NCBI GenBank assembly: GCA_029204225.1
Contig: CM055092.1
Span: 14,496,059 to 14,560,058, forward strand
From: Diphasiastrum complanatum
Lineage: Eukaryota > Streptophyta > Lycopodiopsida > Lycopodiales > Lycopodiaceae
DNA: 64,000 bases
Direction: 5' to 3'
The notes under the pieces were generated by a model, which was not told where the DNA came from, ran no database searches, and saw nothing but the letters and a program-made list of their open reading frames with translations. Below, piece after piece: positions 20,105-32,399 of this stretch; the stretch's first letter is position 1; each line of letters opens with the position of its first letter. Both the position numbers and the translations under genes were made by a program.

Positions 20105-23100
20105 GATTGGACATGCTCATTTTGGCCTATTTTCCCTTCAAATGACAATGTTTGTTAAGGCAAAAAGACATTTTTATTTTACATACAATGACTTTGAAGG
20201 GGGCAAAAAACACCTACCTTGAGCAATTTCCTTAGGCCTAGAGGTTGAGTTGTAGCCAATTCAATTTAATCTTATGTGTGAATTGTTGTTGTGATTTAGG
20301 CTTGATGCTTGGGCACTTGAATGTTCAAGCTTTAGTTCCTCAATCTTCACTCGAAGTTTTAAAGTATAAAGTTTTGGCAACTTTTGGAGTGGCCTTAGCC
20401 TTCATCAAAGATAGATTCTTGTTTCACACTAACATGGGTCGTGCAAATTTTAAGAAAATTTGGCCTTTCAAGGACATGATTTGAAGTATATCATCCTAAA
20501 ATATTCTTGTGACCTAGAAAAGTACCCTTCAATCCACAACGTTGATGTTCACCCTTTAGCATAAGAGTTGATCCCCATAGCCCAGAATACAAGTAATTCA
20601 CCATAAGCCATAATCATTCTCTTGGCATATTTAAGAGAATTTCACTCCCCATGGAAACTTACAGAGCAAGGGAAAGGTATAACTATAAAAACATAGATGG
20701 CTATCACAGGACTCCAAAAGGTGGGCTTTCAACCCTTTGGAACACCTGAAATCATAGGAGCATAAGAATTCTAAGAAATCTTAGTGGGTTAGTTTTGTGT
20801 CAAGGGTCCAGGAAACACACCAACTGCATGAAAGGACAGGTGTCCTAAAATTGATCTACCACCTGGCAAACTAAGGTCGTGGGCCCAACATGGCCAAATT
20901 CGACCAACAAACTCAGGACATGCCCCTGAGTATAGCAAGTATTGGAAGTAATATTGTACATGCTAATTTCCTATGTGTGGCTGCTCGGCTAACTCAAGTA
21001 GTCGGCTACGGAATCAGTGCCCAATCAATATATCCTAACGGGTCAGAGTCCCAATCACAATCATATATAGTAAACCAAATAAAGTATACACTAATTACAT
21101 CATCACATTTAGAGCTTATACTAATGAATCAGATTATACCTGATTTCTAACTCTCTCCCTTAAGCTCAAATGTGATAGGGGTAAATAAATACAAACTGTA
21201 GCAATGTCTGGAGTGTCCAAAAGATGTTATGCATGTCCTGCTACCCTGTACTTGACTCACACTCAAGCACACCAACAAACCACCAGGTTTGACTCACAAA
21301 GTATCATACACACACGATGATCATATAGAGAGTCTACCCCAATCTAACTTGAACACAAGTAGACCACATGAGCGACATGGCTCAAACTGAGAAATCTCAC
21401 TACCACCATGAGACTTACATCCTCCATCTAGCTAGGCTGACATCCTATCAGACACTTACAAGCACAGACCTGTAAAGCTGACATATATGAGCGACTGAGG
21501 CTCAACCTGAGGAAATCTTACTGCCACCATAAGATTATACCCCCACCAGATAGACAGCTAGTAAACATAACGACAAGTCAATGAGCATCCAAATGACTAC
21601 TTTGTTTCAAACGTAGCAAATGCATAAACAAATAAAACTCTGACTCAGGTTTAGACCCCCGTGACAAGGTAACATGCAAGTCCACACACAGTCATGCAAA
21701 CCAACACGAATGATAAAGCATCAAATACATGACCATGGCCTACCCATAAGTGGTATCGTGTTGTACCAACACCTGTGCCACCTATAGATTCACTGCTACA
21801 CCATTGGTCTCCAAATCAGATCCTCTCGATCATGGCATGCACCTGTAACCAAGATGCCCTCATGTCCAAGCATATCCAACTGTCCAATAAGCCCTAAAAG
21901 TTGATCTCCATCCATTCCCCATGCTCCAAACACAATATTGTATCAAGGACTTAATGAATGAATGTATGCAAACCTCACCATAGGCTATACCTGAGTAGTT
22001 GGCCCATTTCCCAGAGATACTGATGATGATCTATCTGTCCTACATCCCATGTAGGCTCAACTTCCCATGCTTGCCATTGCCAGCTCTAATTTGACCAATA
22101 TATAGGCTTCTCACCAAGGAGCCTATCTCACCAACACATCCATCATGTCAAACAAACCAAAGCAAATGCAAACTAGATCCACCATCGCGATGTGAAACTC
22201 AGCCATGATCCATAGCATATCAGGTAGGATAGCTCCAGAACCTTGTACCCTATACCATCTGATCACCAATCATCCACTACCCACTGATAGCTCCCCAAGA
22301 ATCTATCCACTTGTAGTGCAACTAGACTCCAACTGGATCGAACCAAAAGTTGCATCCTGCTTACCAAATAATGATGGATAAAAAACAACATGTGATGCCA
22401 ACCTGGAGACTACCGTGCATATAACCATGCAGCTCACCTGATCACTCGCCAAAGTATCAACTGTCACTCCCTGAGAAACCATCTCCATCCCTGCTGGCTC
22501 ACAACCATGGGCATGATGGATCCACATCACCCCGTAATGCACTCTATGCCCTCAAGATATGTACCACCTCTAGGTACACTCCATGCCACCTACCTCCAAG
22601 TAGGCTTGACCCGCCCCTAGGTCATCACACATGATGCACCAGTTGAAGAACATCATGCATACATCAGATGACATATCATACCTGAGCAACTGTAGCATCT
22701 CCCTGAGTGCCACCCCAATGGACTTATCATCCACTTACTATGCTCACATGATGTCTCCAATCCTGGTCACCATCCTGCTAGACAAGCCAAACATCAAATC
22801 TATATATGCCTCCCCTAGATCCTAGCATCTACTTGCTCTCCCTAGCTATGTGCCATCCAACACCATGCCAATGCAAGCTCATCCATGAGTCGCCGCTCAC
22901 GGGATCCCAAGACCAATGTCACCCTAATCGTACTGAGGTATATGGCTCTGAGTGACTTCCTTTAGGCTTCTTGATCTCATCACCTATAGATCTGAACCAA
23001 ACAGGTTCCAACACCTGTGCAAGCCTAGACTCCTGCAAATACAGCCAAATGCATGAAAGCTAGATGTAGCTTATCCACGTCTATGATGGTATATTCCTCT

Positions 23101-23640
23101 CCATCGATGCCAATGCCAATGATTGGCCCCCTGTTGTAATGCCAATTTATATTTCCGAATGAGCACACCATGAAGTCCTTGCCATTAGTGTCCCATCTAC
23201 TAGATCGCTAGCAAAACACCCATCATAGTGTTTGCTCTCTGATCACACCCAACCATGTGATCTCCATCAGCTCTCTAACCTAGAACTGGCTCCCAAAGCT
23301 TCACACTTTGCCCATTTGCATTTGCAGCATCCTAATTCCATCATGAATCACCCTCGTAACTTCTGTCTCATCCAAAGACTCAAGTCCAATCTGAAATAGA
23401 TGTCCCGTGATGATCATCCCATGTCATCTTGTAGTCCATCCCTATCATTTATCCCAATGCCATTCCTGATCTTAAAGATCTGAGCATCTACCCTGTAGTG
23501 CCCCATTTGTATTTCCCCAAGCAAGCTCCAAGCTGCTCCTGTAAATAATTTCAAACCATTCCTTGCGAATACACTGAGATGTGAACTCCAAAGCCACCAA
23601 CAAGTCTCTCACATGACGTGACATGCCAATATCCCTTGAA
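20105..23640. other. Intergenic region, probably old repeat, no supported gene
   Basis: Only short ORFs. A purine run on the minus strand near 21,148-21,165 (TTAAGGGAGAGAG) may be a polypurine tract followed leftwards by an LTR starting near TTAGAAATCAGG. A roughly 45-base repeat occurs at about 21,371-21,418 and 21,489-21,535 (GCTCAA..CTGA..GAAATCT). From 21,800 to 23,600 the sequence is unusually C/A-rich on the plus strand (many CCATGCCAATGCC words) and has stops in all frames. Confidence 0.45.
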
Positions 23641-23648
23641 GTAAACAT

Positions 23649-25116
23649 GTGAGATCTTCCATGGTCCAAATCAATGATCTGCACGGAATGAAACTGGGCG
23701 TTGCCTTAGTAGATGCAAAAGCAGCACGTTCCGCTATGAAGGAAAAGTTGGAACTCATTGATTTCCAAGATTTTGCTCCTCCAACTATTCCCGAGGGAAC
23801 TCAAATCCCAGTGGTGGCATATCAACAGTTGGCACAAAAGTTAAAGGCCACGACGGAGCAGCATACCAGAATACAATAATCCTATACTACTTCCGTCGAG
23901 GCCCTCAACGAACATATTGCCACCCTAGAGAAAAAGCTAAAGGCGACCACCAAATCGGCACCTTTTGTCCATGCAGAGCACGCCCAGTTTCACGAAGTCT
24001 GGGCATTATTATGATGGATCTGATGGTGGAGATGGGGCAGGTTTCCAAGGGGCTCCATCATAAATTAGGGATCAACATTCCAAGGACCATGCAAGTCTTA
24101 GGAGCCCCTCCACCAACTAAATCACAGGGCATTGGTGGTTCTTCCTCCCAACACCATCTCTTGCACTCTTCCGCTTCTAACCCCATCAACACCACTAACT
24201 TTTCCTTTATCCAATGCCAATTTTCTCGAGAATCTCAATTCATTGCTGATTCTAACCCTTCGCCACCTCTCTCCCCTCAACCTGATCCACAAACAGAACA
24301 TGCCTTGGCAGCTGAAGCACCCACAATAAGACACAAGATTATGCCTACTGAACCTAGCAAGGATTTGCTTACATCTCAAAAGTTTGCAAAGAAATATCAA
24401 ACTACAAAGGAGCGAGACGGCTACGTACTACCAAACATGGACCATTGCAAAACCTATAAGGAAGCGGTCAAGCTCCTAGATCCACAGCTCTGGCGCCATC
24501 AGCTCTTCCTACAGAGCAAAACCTCTATGGCATGGTATCTTGAAGCGCTTGCCTACTTGCGCACCAATCCATACTACTATCTGATAGCATGGCGAGAACC
24601 GTTTCTTGCCACCAAGGTAAAGAACAAGATTTTTTGGCCCAAGCTCACATGAGTGGATACCGACAACCTAGTGGATGACATGGTCACCAATTGTCGTGTA
24701 TTTTACCAAAAGCACCATGGCAACGCTAATCGTGACGTATGTTACTTTACAAATTATTGTAGCCTGGTGGCATTTTTGGCAGAGCTCAAAGGTAATTGGG
24801 ATTGAGGGCTACCACCAATAGCCATTGATATCAATAAACCTCTACAAACACAAGACAACCACATCAACATAGCGCGACTTTATTATCATCGGCACTACAC
24901 GTTGATATGTTAGAGTTGTGGAAAACCCATAACTTTCTCCAGGGTATGCTCCACTACTACAGACCCATGCCCTTCCTTAACAAACTACGTTGCCAAATGA
25001 TGGAGGGCATCGACAACAAGATTTACGAATCCCGACAACAACAATCTCTCCTCCTGGAAGCTCAAAACATCCAGGAAGAAAAAGCTTCGATTAGTGTGGG
25101 ACCACCAATCCAATAA
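23649..25116 (+). pseudogene. Unrecognised multi-part ORF block before an LTR
   Basis: Consecutive open stretches: 23,649-23,879 (AARSAMKEKLELIDFQDF, QLAQKLKATTEQH) with coiled-coil continuation EALNEHIATLEKKLKATTK at about 23,890-23,950; 24,011-24,652 (213 codons, Pro/Ser-rich middle, then MAWYLEALAYLRTNPYYYL and FLATKVKNKIFWPKL); and 24,907-25,116 (MLELWKTHNFLQGMLHYYR, ending in a Gln/Glu-rich helix). Two stops separate them, so the ancestral protein was about 480 residues: coiled coil, disordered Pro/Ser linker, aromatic-rich C-terminal domain. It sits just before a polypurine tract and LTR. It could be a gag of a pol-less element or an extra 3' ORF of a Gypsy element. No family recognised. 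Confidence 0.5.
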
Positions 25117-25128
25117 GGAGGGGGATAA
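25114..25128 (+). promoter_or_regulatory. Polypurine tract
   Basis: AAGGAGGGGGATAA right before TGTTAGCAATTG, at the end of the ORF block. Confidence 0.75.
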
Positions 25129-25982
25129 TGTTAGCAATTGTACAAACACAGTGAAAAATATAAAAATAAAATAAAACTCCGTGGCATGTGTTTTGTAAGC
25201 CCACGTATGAGTATTTGCTAGTAAACTTCTACTATGGCATGTGTTTTGTAGGTCCATGGGTAGAAGCTTAAAATAATAAAATAGCTTAAACTTAGGATTA
25301 GAACTTAGACTTAAGAAACTTAAGCTTATAAAGATTCTAAGTTATCTTAAGTCCCAAGTTAGAAACTTCTAAAGTTCTAAGTTCTAAGTTAGAAGTTTTT
25401 TAGAGGCCTTAGAATGGCTAGTTTAGAACTAATCCCATAAGGTAGTGAATGCTTATGGAAGGCCCTCCTTGCTATAAGAGGAGAGGTATTTCTCATGTAC
25501 ACGACACTTTTGCGATTATGCTAAATTGCTCTCTATTTGGAGATATCTTGCTATTTCACTTGTGTTCCCTTTAAAAAGGTGCATAGCTTGAGGGAAGGTG
25601 CTCGGGCCTCCTCTTGTCTCCTTTTCATAGGTTTCTATTGTGGCATGTGTTTTATTGCTTTATGTTTATTTAGCCGCAATTTATATTTCCAATTCCATTT
25701 GGGTGTTAGATTAGAATTAGTGTAAAGATCTTGATAGATGGGTACCGCCTTAGCAAGATCATGTTATTTTGTTATTCTTGGCTAGTTGGGAAGCCTTAGT
25801 CAAGTTTACTTATTTCCATTCCGAGCACCAGTTGGGAAGCCTTGGTGCTCTTTTTCATTTATGTTTTTATTTCATAGTTTTAAGCTTCATAGATCTTAGA
25901 AGGCAGATGACCGGTCTACCAGTATACTACACACGAATCCTCATTAGACCTAACCACCATAGCGAAGTAGATTTACTTCCAA
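25129..25982 (+). repeat. LTR of about 850 bp shared by two flanking interiors
   Basis: Starts TGTTAGCAATTG after a polypurine tract. At 25,984-25,998 it is followed by TTGGCACCGTATCC, a degenerate form of the TTGGCGCCGTTGCC primer-binding region of Tat/Athila-type Gypsy elements (compare 55,722-55,739). It contains repeated GGCATGTGTTTT words (25,182; 25,233; 25,642) and TAAGTT/CTTAAG-rich sequence. Right end uncertain by about 20 bases. Confidence 0.55.
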
Positions 25983-26071
25983 TATTGGCACCGTATCCGC
26001 TTTTTAAGTTTCTTCTACCTAACTTTCTTGTTCTTTTTTGGCATTTCTAACGTGCTTGCGTGTACACTTGA

Positions 26072-26690
26072 TTGATATTTCTTGACACTCCAGCACAAGC
26101 CTTCTCTTCAAGTCCTAAACGAGCTGCTCAACAACCTATCAAGCCGGAGGGAAGCAACAAAGGTGTCAACTTGGGTATTTTCTCTGAAAGAACTGATCCA
26201 AGTGACATTTTTTCAACCAAACAGATATATCAGAATTCGTTGAGCTGTCTGCAGCCATAACAGACACTGATGTTTCATCCTATCACTCCACGAAACCCTA
26301 GTTAGATTTTCTGAAAACACCCTGATATATTGTCAAAGTCCTTTGTTTTTCAACCAAATCTTGGTTTTAGAAATCGTCGGCTTCACTGACACTAGATCTA
26401 TCAAAGATCAGTCCTCCATCAGCCCCCCAAATTCTATCTCAAATATTTTACCTGGTTTATGCCAGAACATCATTTTTTTCACTATTTACCTTACTTGTCC
26501 AACAAACCTACGTATCAGAAATCGCCGACCAGACCATGAAATCGCCCACAAACTAAACAATTTTCTTGCACCCTCTACGAATTGCATCCCTTGAAAAAAA
26601 TTCCAAAAAAACCAACAAAAACAGTATTTTACAATGTAAAGACCCTGTCAGAATTCACAAATACTATAAATCTATTTTTCAGCTTGTCCA
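26072..26690 (+). other. Leader or degraded gag N-terminus of Tat-like element
   Basis: Contains a 62-codon open stretch (AQAFSSSPKRAAQQPIKPEG) and otherwise only short ORFs. Lies between the putative primer-binding site and the recognisable gag C-terminus. Confidence 0.3.
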
Positions 26691-26702
26691 CGATTTCTAC
26701 CT

Positions 26703-27140
26703 TTGTCTGCAGATTCTATTACTACAAAAAATTCCAGATTTTATCTTGATCCCAATACCATCGATCCGGCAACTTATTATGTGGAAGACACTACTCAACC
26801 AGGGTACACCACTGAGACAATTGTTTTTTATGCGTATGATCCTAATGCTCAAGTGGTTGGCCCAATGCCCAAACTTATGATTCTAACCAAGATGTGTTTG
26901 CTACACATCAACTTCCAGGAATACAAGGATGTTTATCTGCACAGGTAAACATCCTAGTACTCGATGCCAGAAAAACTTTGCTTTCAACCAGCTTGTGAAT
27001 ATTGTGGCATTGAACACCATGTGAAGGATTTTCCTTCCCGATCTTAACCAGCTGCTCCTGTCTATTCTGTGCAAGTCGAAACATTGCCAGTCGAAACTCA
27101 TCTAGTATGGGTCTTGACTCATACACAAACACAAGGCCAA
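26703..27140 (+). pseudogene. Tat-like Gypsy gag C-terminus with damaged zinc knuckle
   Basis: Open stretch 26,703-26,948, then after a stop CEYCGIEHHVKDFPSR at about 26,992-27,040. This aligns with the CxxC-x4-H-x4-C knuckle of Gypsy gag, but the fourth ligand Cys is replaced by Phe. Frameshifted and inactive. Confidence 0.6.
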
Positions 27141-27466
27141 GCCCTTACTGTTGCACCCAGCAAAATCTAGCAACATAATGTACCTCCAAGTGAAGGTTCT
27201 CGAAACTCATTTTCTATCCATCTGAAGAAATTAGATTGCATCGCTAGTGTCGACAACAAATTCAAAATGCAGACCAACACTCTTCCACCTCCCATAAAGT
27301 ACCTCACACGTGTTTTGAGAACAAAACCCTTGAAAGCACTAAAGTCTGGGGAGATTTATTACAAGCTAATGTGACTCTCTCTTTCCACGTTCTCTAGAAA
27401 CATGTAGGTAAGTGGAAACAAAAAATCCAATCCACTGAAACCGCCACCCCTAATGAGCTACCCAAA

Positions 27467-27840
27467 ATGCCATTACACCTCACAAATCCGCTCAATGAAA
27501 AGAACAATATCAAGATTCTAGCTACTCGTCACCAATCTCGTGAAGTCTTGGCTGTACTAGATGGTGGCTCGGGTGTCAACATCAATTCCACATCCCTCAT
27601 GTTAGAATGGAATCTGAGAGACAAACTCACCAAGCCCACTTGTCAACTCAGGATGGCTGATCAAAGTGTGGTCTGACCTACCAGTTTTCTCCCACAAGTT
27701 CTGATCAAACTAGGAGGCTTGAAATTTTTTATAGACCTAGTCGTACTCGATATCCCTACTAATGCCTATTCCTACGAGTTACTACTTGGTCACCCATGGC
27801 TCACCAATGCAAAGAGTTGTTCACGACTGGAGCAATGGAT
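27467..27840 (+). pseudogene. Tat-like Gypsy aspartic protease
   Basis: VLAVLDGGSGVNINSTSLML carries the protease active-site loop in the DGGSGVN form typical of Tat/Athila elements. After a stop at about 27,674 it continues as GGLKFFIDLVVLDIPTNAYS and ELLLGHPWLTNAKS, the LLGRPW-like closing motif. Downstream to 28,555 are protease-RT linker remnants (KPDIKLYCVKRPNYRWDL) with stops; the RT itself is not reached before the LTR at 28,560. Confidence 0.75.
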
Positions 27841-28559
27841 GAGTCACCTTTGGTAATAGAGACAGCTCTGTTACCATTGATTCATCTGGCAAACTCAAAC
27901 CTGCACGTTTTCATGATGAAGATCATCTACTACTAATTCAATATTTGAGCCATACCAATCCACCCAAGAAAAAAGTCATTATGTTGAATCTACTGATATC
28001 ATAACCTGGAGTCACAGTTTGGCTACCATTGATTGTGTGAATGCTGATTATTGTGCGCAACATCAAGATGATTGTACCTATACTCCTCTAGCTGATAACG
28101 AATTATTTCCTGATCTAGACACATGATATTCTTCCACACAATGATGAGTTGTTAAATGTTGCATGGCTCCCTACTGATAAATTAGAAGATTTATTCGTAG
28201 ATGATTTTTTTATTTTATGAATTCAGAATTGCCCAGAAGACTTGGACATAACTGATATTTAGATCCTCAACTACATGGGGGCACTCCAACTCAAAGCCTT
28301 CCCATAGTATTCATCCAAAGTAGAACCAGTTGCCAAGGTTACAGTCGAAAAACCTGATATCAAGCTATATTGTGTAAAACGACCAAATTATCGATGGGAC
28401 CTCTGTGAGGAGAAAACAATTTTTCAAATCGACGATGAGATCTTCCATGATGTGCCACCACTTCCTCATCTGCACACCTCATGTCCTTCAAAGCCACAAC
28501 CTCATGGCCATACCATGAAAGAAAAGATGAAGAAACTCCTTCAAATCTAGCCACCTGGA

Positions 28560-29207
28560 TGTGAAAGATTTTAGATCCTTAAGATCCAATCTACTTGAAT
28601 GATCTTTGGTTAGAAAGAGAAATACACTACCAATCTCACCAATGTAGAAAAATCAGCATACACACAAATTGAGATGCAAACACCAATAGAACTTGATCAA
28701 ACTTGAATGAAATGATAATGTACTATTGCTGTCTATACAAAACCAGCAAGCTATTGTATTTCACATGTGTGGATCCAAAAATAGCAAATAGAGATCATTC
28801 TACACATAGAATTGCAAGCAATCACCAAGATAGTGCACCCATGGATAGTAGAACCCAAGAGAACCATGTATAAGCATGAAATGAGATAGAGAAGAGAGAA
28901 TATTGTTCTCTCCACGAGTTACATCCTTTTATAACAGGTCCAAACCCTATTTGGCCACTTGGCTTTCCCACCAAAATGCTAACCCTACTAATTTTGGGTC
29001 TAGATTCAATGTACCCAACTATTCAAATTTGAATATACTCCAACACGCATTCTAACTTTCCCACACTTTCAAAAAGTGTTTATTTGAATGAAATTTATAC
29101 TAATGAACTTTGAAAAGTCAACCTCTAAGTCTGAAACAAGTTTTGGCCTCAATATGCCAAATATGGAAATATAGCAAAATGTGATGAAACTAGTTGAATC
29201 TTTCACA
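28560..29207 (-). repeat. 3' LTR of minus-strand Copia element (648 bp)
   Basis: On the minus strand it runs from TGTGAAAGATTCAACTAG to AAAATCTTTCACA, with TATA-like TTATAAAAGGATG in the middle. It follows a polypurine tract at 29,208-29,219. A near-identical LTR in the opposite orientation lies at 33,490-34,138. Confidence 0.92.
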
Positions 29208-29442
29208 CTCCCTCTTCAACTAGTTTTAGCATAGACTTTGATAACACTCCAAGTGAAGTCCTATGCTTCATGAACAGGTCTTTTCCCAATGCTTTGGTGA
29301 AGATATCAGCTACACATTTTCTTGAAGACCCATGTTGAAGCTCCACCTCCTTTGCAATGACTTGCTCCCTCACAAAATGATATTGTATCTCAATATGCTT
29401 GCTCCTAGCATAGTTTTTGACAATAGAAATTTTATCCATCAT
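29203..29442 (-). pseudogene. Copia RNase H C-terminus
   Basis: 79 codons: ARSKHIEIQYHFVREQVIAK, VADIFTKALGKDLFMKHR and the closing LVEEGV, which overlaps the polypurine tract. The catalytic front half of RNase H is not recognisable upstream. Confidence 0.85.
29208..29219 (-). promoter_or_regulatory. Polypurine tract of minus-strand Copia
   Basis: Minus strand TTGAAGAGGGAG, adjacent to the LTR start. Confidence 0.85.
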
Positions 29443-29489
29443 AAGAATGATCTTCTTCCTAAGAATAGATCTCCTTTAAATGATCATGA

Positions 29490-29635
29490 ATTCTCAAAAT
29501 AGAAACAACCATAATTGATATAGAGAATAGTGTCCACTTGGGATGCTTCACTATTTCTTACATCAATTTTACATATCAAGATGTAACTAGAACATGAAGA
29601 ATAAAATAGAATGTAAATGAAATGATTCCACCATG
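29490..29635 (-). repeat. Left arm of a 140-bp inverted repeat
   Basis: Minus-strand sequence here (reading KIDVRNSEASQVDTILYINYG) matches plus-strand 32,400-32,540 (KIDVRNSEASNVDTIICINYG). Both are the same part of the Copia pol 3' region, in opposite orientation. Confidence 0.8.
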
Positions 29636-30210
29636 CTTCCAACTCTGAACTCTCTGGAAAAATACAGCAAACAAACAATAAATATGAGTGATCAACATTT
29701 TCTTGCATGTTTCCTCTTCCTTTCTCCCTTGTTGCCATGTATCCACCATGATACTCCATGAATGAGCCTCCATCTCCATTGCCTCAAGATACCATCATAC
29801 CTTGATGACTTGACCATGAATGAGTGACATAATGAACCTCCAATAGCTTCATTCTCATCAGCAAAACCAGCCAAGAATGCTAGTACAAATCCAGCATCAA
29901 AACAATGTTCACCAATGTAGCTAGTTTTACCATATCTTGACAATTTGCACACATCCACATGAAATTGCTCAAACATGAGATAGAACAAGTAAAGTAAACT
30001 TGAACAACACTTCCTTGCTGCTCCTTTGACCTTACTTGAGTCTTCAATATGCTACAAAAATAGATCCATAACACCTTTTCCAATTACCTCTCCTTTGATG
30101 CTCTTGACTAGCTCCAAATTGCCAACTTCCCTTTTGACTATTTGAAGCGCTTTGAGATCAACCTCTTGATCTTCAACTTGACCATCAAAGTCATTGAACA
30201 AAATTTGTTT

Positions 30211-30474
30211 TCAAAATCCATTACTTGATTCTACAACAAGATAACATCCATCCACTAGCATAGCAACAATCACTTTGTTAGTAGAAGGAATGTAAACTTT
30301 GTAGGCTTTACTCACCTCACTATATCCAACAAAAATACCTCTTCTTGAAGATGGATCTTCCTTGGTCCTATCATCAAGAGTAATGTTGACATAGCATGTG
30401 CAAGCAAAGGTTCTTAGAAAGTTGACACTCAGCCTCCTCTCGAATAGCATCTCAAAAGGTGTCCTTCTGTCCAA
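30211..30474 (-). pseudogene. Copia integrase C-terminal linker
   Basis: RTPFEMLFERRLSVNFLRTF, SSRRGIFVGYSEVSKAYKVY and STNKVIVA match the region between Copia integrase and RT. One stop separates it from the integrase at 30,487. Confidence 0.85.
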
Positions 30475-30486
30475 AATAGCACTCGG

Positions 30487-31527
30487 CTACCTATTGCACA
30501 AGAAATTGGCACACAACAAAGCTTGATCCCAAAATGGTTTGTCAAGATTAGCACTTAACCTCATAGATTTAGCACTTTCACATAAAGTCCTATTCTTCCT
30601 TTCAGCCACTCCATTTTGTTGTGAGGTCCTTGATATTGTATACTCCCTCTTGATCCCATGCTCATCATAAAAGGCCTTGAACTTGTTAGATATGTACTCA
30701 TCACCATTGTCACCTCTCAAGCACTTGATCTTTGTGGAAAATTGGTTCTCCCTTGCATTCTTGAACTTGACAAAGACATCATACACTTCATCCTTTCTCT
30801 TTAGTAGATAAACCCAACAAAATCTACTAAAATCATCAATGAATGCTACATACATCTTAGCTCCACTATTGCTAATTGTAGTAAATCCATGAATATCCGA
30901 ATGCACAAGTTGAAAAGGCTTTGTAGATCTAGAAGTAGATCTAGTATAAGGTAGTCTATGTGACTTAGACAAAGCACAAGACTCACAAACATGCTTGACA
31001 TTACTTAAGGAACTTGGAAGACCAATCACAACCTTCTTCCTTTCCATTATCTCCAATGACTTGAAGTTGAGGTGTCCCATCCTTTTGTGCCAAACCTCTT
31101 GAATAGAAATTTGCTCCCTTGCAACACATCCAACTTGGTTAGCAATAACACAAGCATCTAGTTTGAACAACTTCCCTTGCCTTTTACCTTTTCCAATCAA
31201 GACATCCTTCATTTTGATCAAACAAGCATCTCCATCAAATTCTTGGTAATAGATAATAGACAAGACATCCTCCAAATGAACATTCCTGTTTGTAGAGAGA
31301 GAAATAGGAATTGTGCCAATCCCTTTGATTGCACACTCACCATCATTGGTCGTGTAGATCACCCTCTTGTCATCTCCATATGCCAACAAAGAAGTGAAGT
31401 ACTCTTTGTGAAAGGTCATGTGTGAACTTGCTCCACTATCAATCCACCAAGGATCTAGATCTCCATAATTACCAAGCATACATGAAGACATCACAAAAGC
31501 ATCATCATTTGCATCTTGAACATCCAA
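30487..31527 (-). pseudogene. Copia protease and integrase
   Basis: 346 codons. Protease: DPWWIDSGASSHMTFHKEYF and IKGIGTIPISLS. GAG-pre-integrase with HHCC-type zinc finger: VWHKRMGHLNFKSLEIM, HVCESCALSKSHRLPY. Integrase core: HSDIHGFTTISNSGAKMYVA, FIDDFSRFCWVYLL, IKCLRGDNGDEYISNKF and QQNGVAERKNRTL, containing the DDE catalytic residues. The frame is open across both domains, so this part is the best-preserved Copia coding sequence in the window. A short deletion near VLSIIYYQEF removed part of the protease C-terminus. Confidence 0.9.
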
Positions 31528-31529
31528 AC

Positions 31530-31800
31530 TATCCTCATCAAGAGTAAGATTACCTTGCTTGTCTCCTTGATCTCTCTTCTTCTTGTAGCACTCACTTGCA
31601 AAGTGTCCTTTGATGCCACAATAGAAGCACTTGAGCTTTGATCTATCCTTCTTTTTTTCACTTTAAGAAGCATCCACTTGATCTTGCCCTTTATACCACT
31701 TACTTTTGGTTTTTCCCTTGAATTTGCCCTTTGTGAACATAGCATCCGCTTGAAGTGTCGATGTAGATCCACCTCTTGCTTGAAGCCTATATTCCTCATT
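31530..31800 (-). pseudogene. Copia gag C-terminus with zinc knuckle
   Basis: Minus frame reads CFYCGIKGHFASECYKKKR at about 31,645-31,590 (CxxC-x4-H-x4-C intact), preceded by a basic region. Frame differs from both the gag start and the protease, so single-base indels are present. Confidence 0.85.
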
Positions 31801-31829
31801 GATCAAGATCTCTTGAAGACCCATCAAGC

Positions 31830-32352
31830 TTAGCATTTTGTCTTTTGAATAGCAGTACTTTGAACAATGCTAGCATGAGCATCCAACAAGCCATTAAGAA
31901 TCACTTGAATAAGCTCTCCTTCCTTAATGCTTTCATCTATGCAAGCTAACTCATCATTCAATGCTTTCATTCCCAAAACAAAAGTACTTGGAATTTCTTC
32001 ATTCTTTTGCAAAAGAAAAGATTTGTCTTCTTAGAGTCAACACTCTAGAAGTAGACTTGGATTTATAAAGCTTCTTCAATGAATTCCAAGCTTCCAAAGA
32101 TGATGTGCACTTTCCAACTTCCTTGAGAAGTTCATTGGTAACATTCATCTTTATCATGTGTAGAGCCTTCTTGGCCCTCTTGTCATACCTCATTTGATAT
32201 TGTTGTGTTGCTGGTCTCTCCTCCAAACCTACAACAATATCCACAACATCATTCATCTCAAGAAGTGACTCCATCCTCACTTTCCACAATGAATAGTTAC
32301 TTGAGGTAAGCCTATCATTGCCTTCCAACATGACTCCAATTGAGGTTGCCAT
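31830..32352 (-). pseudogene. Copia gag N-terminal region
   Basis: Starts MATSIGVMLEGNDRLTSSNY at 32,352 and continues EMNDVVDIVVGLEERPATQQ, KCTSSLEAWNSLKKLYKSK, then after a frame change FVLGMKALNDELACIDESIK and VILNGLLDAHASIVQ. Same family as 12,183-13,342. Confidence 0.88.
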
Positions 32353-32399
32353 GTAGCAATGACTTGATCTTCTCTTTCAACATATTTCAATGCATAAAT

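Noticed and set aside
21371-21540. Two 45-base repeats considered as part of a CRISPR-like or satellite array
   Set aside because: Only two diverged copies and eukaryotic repeat context.
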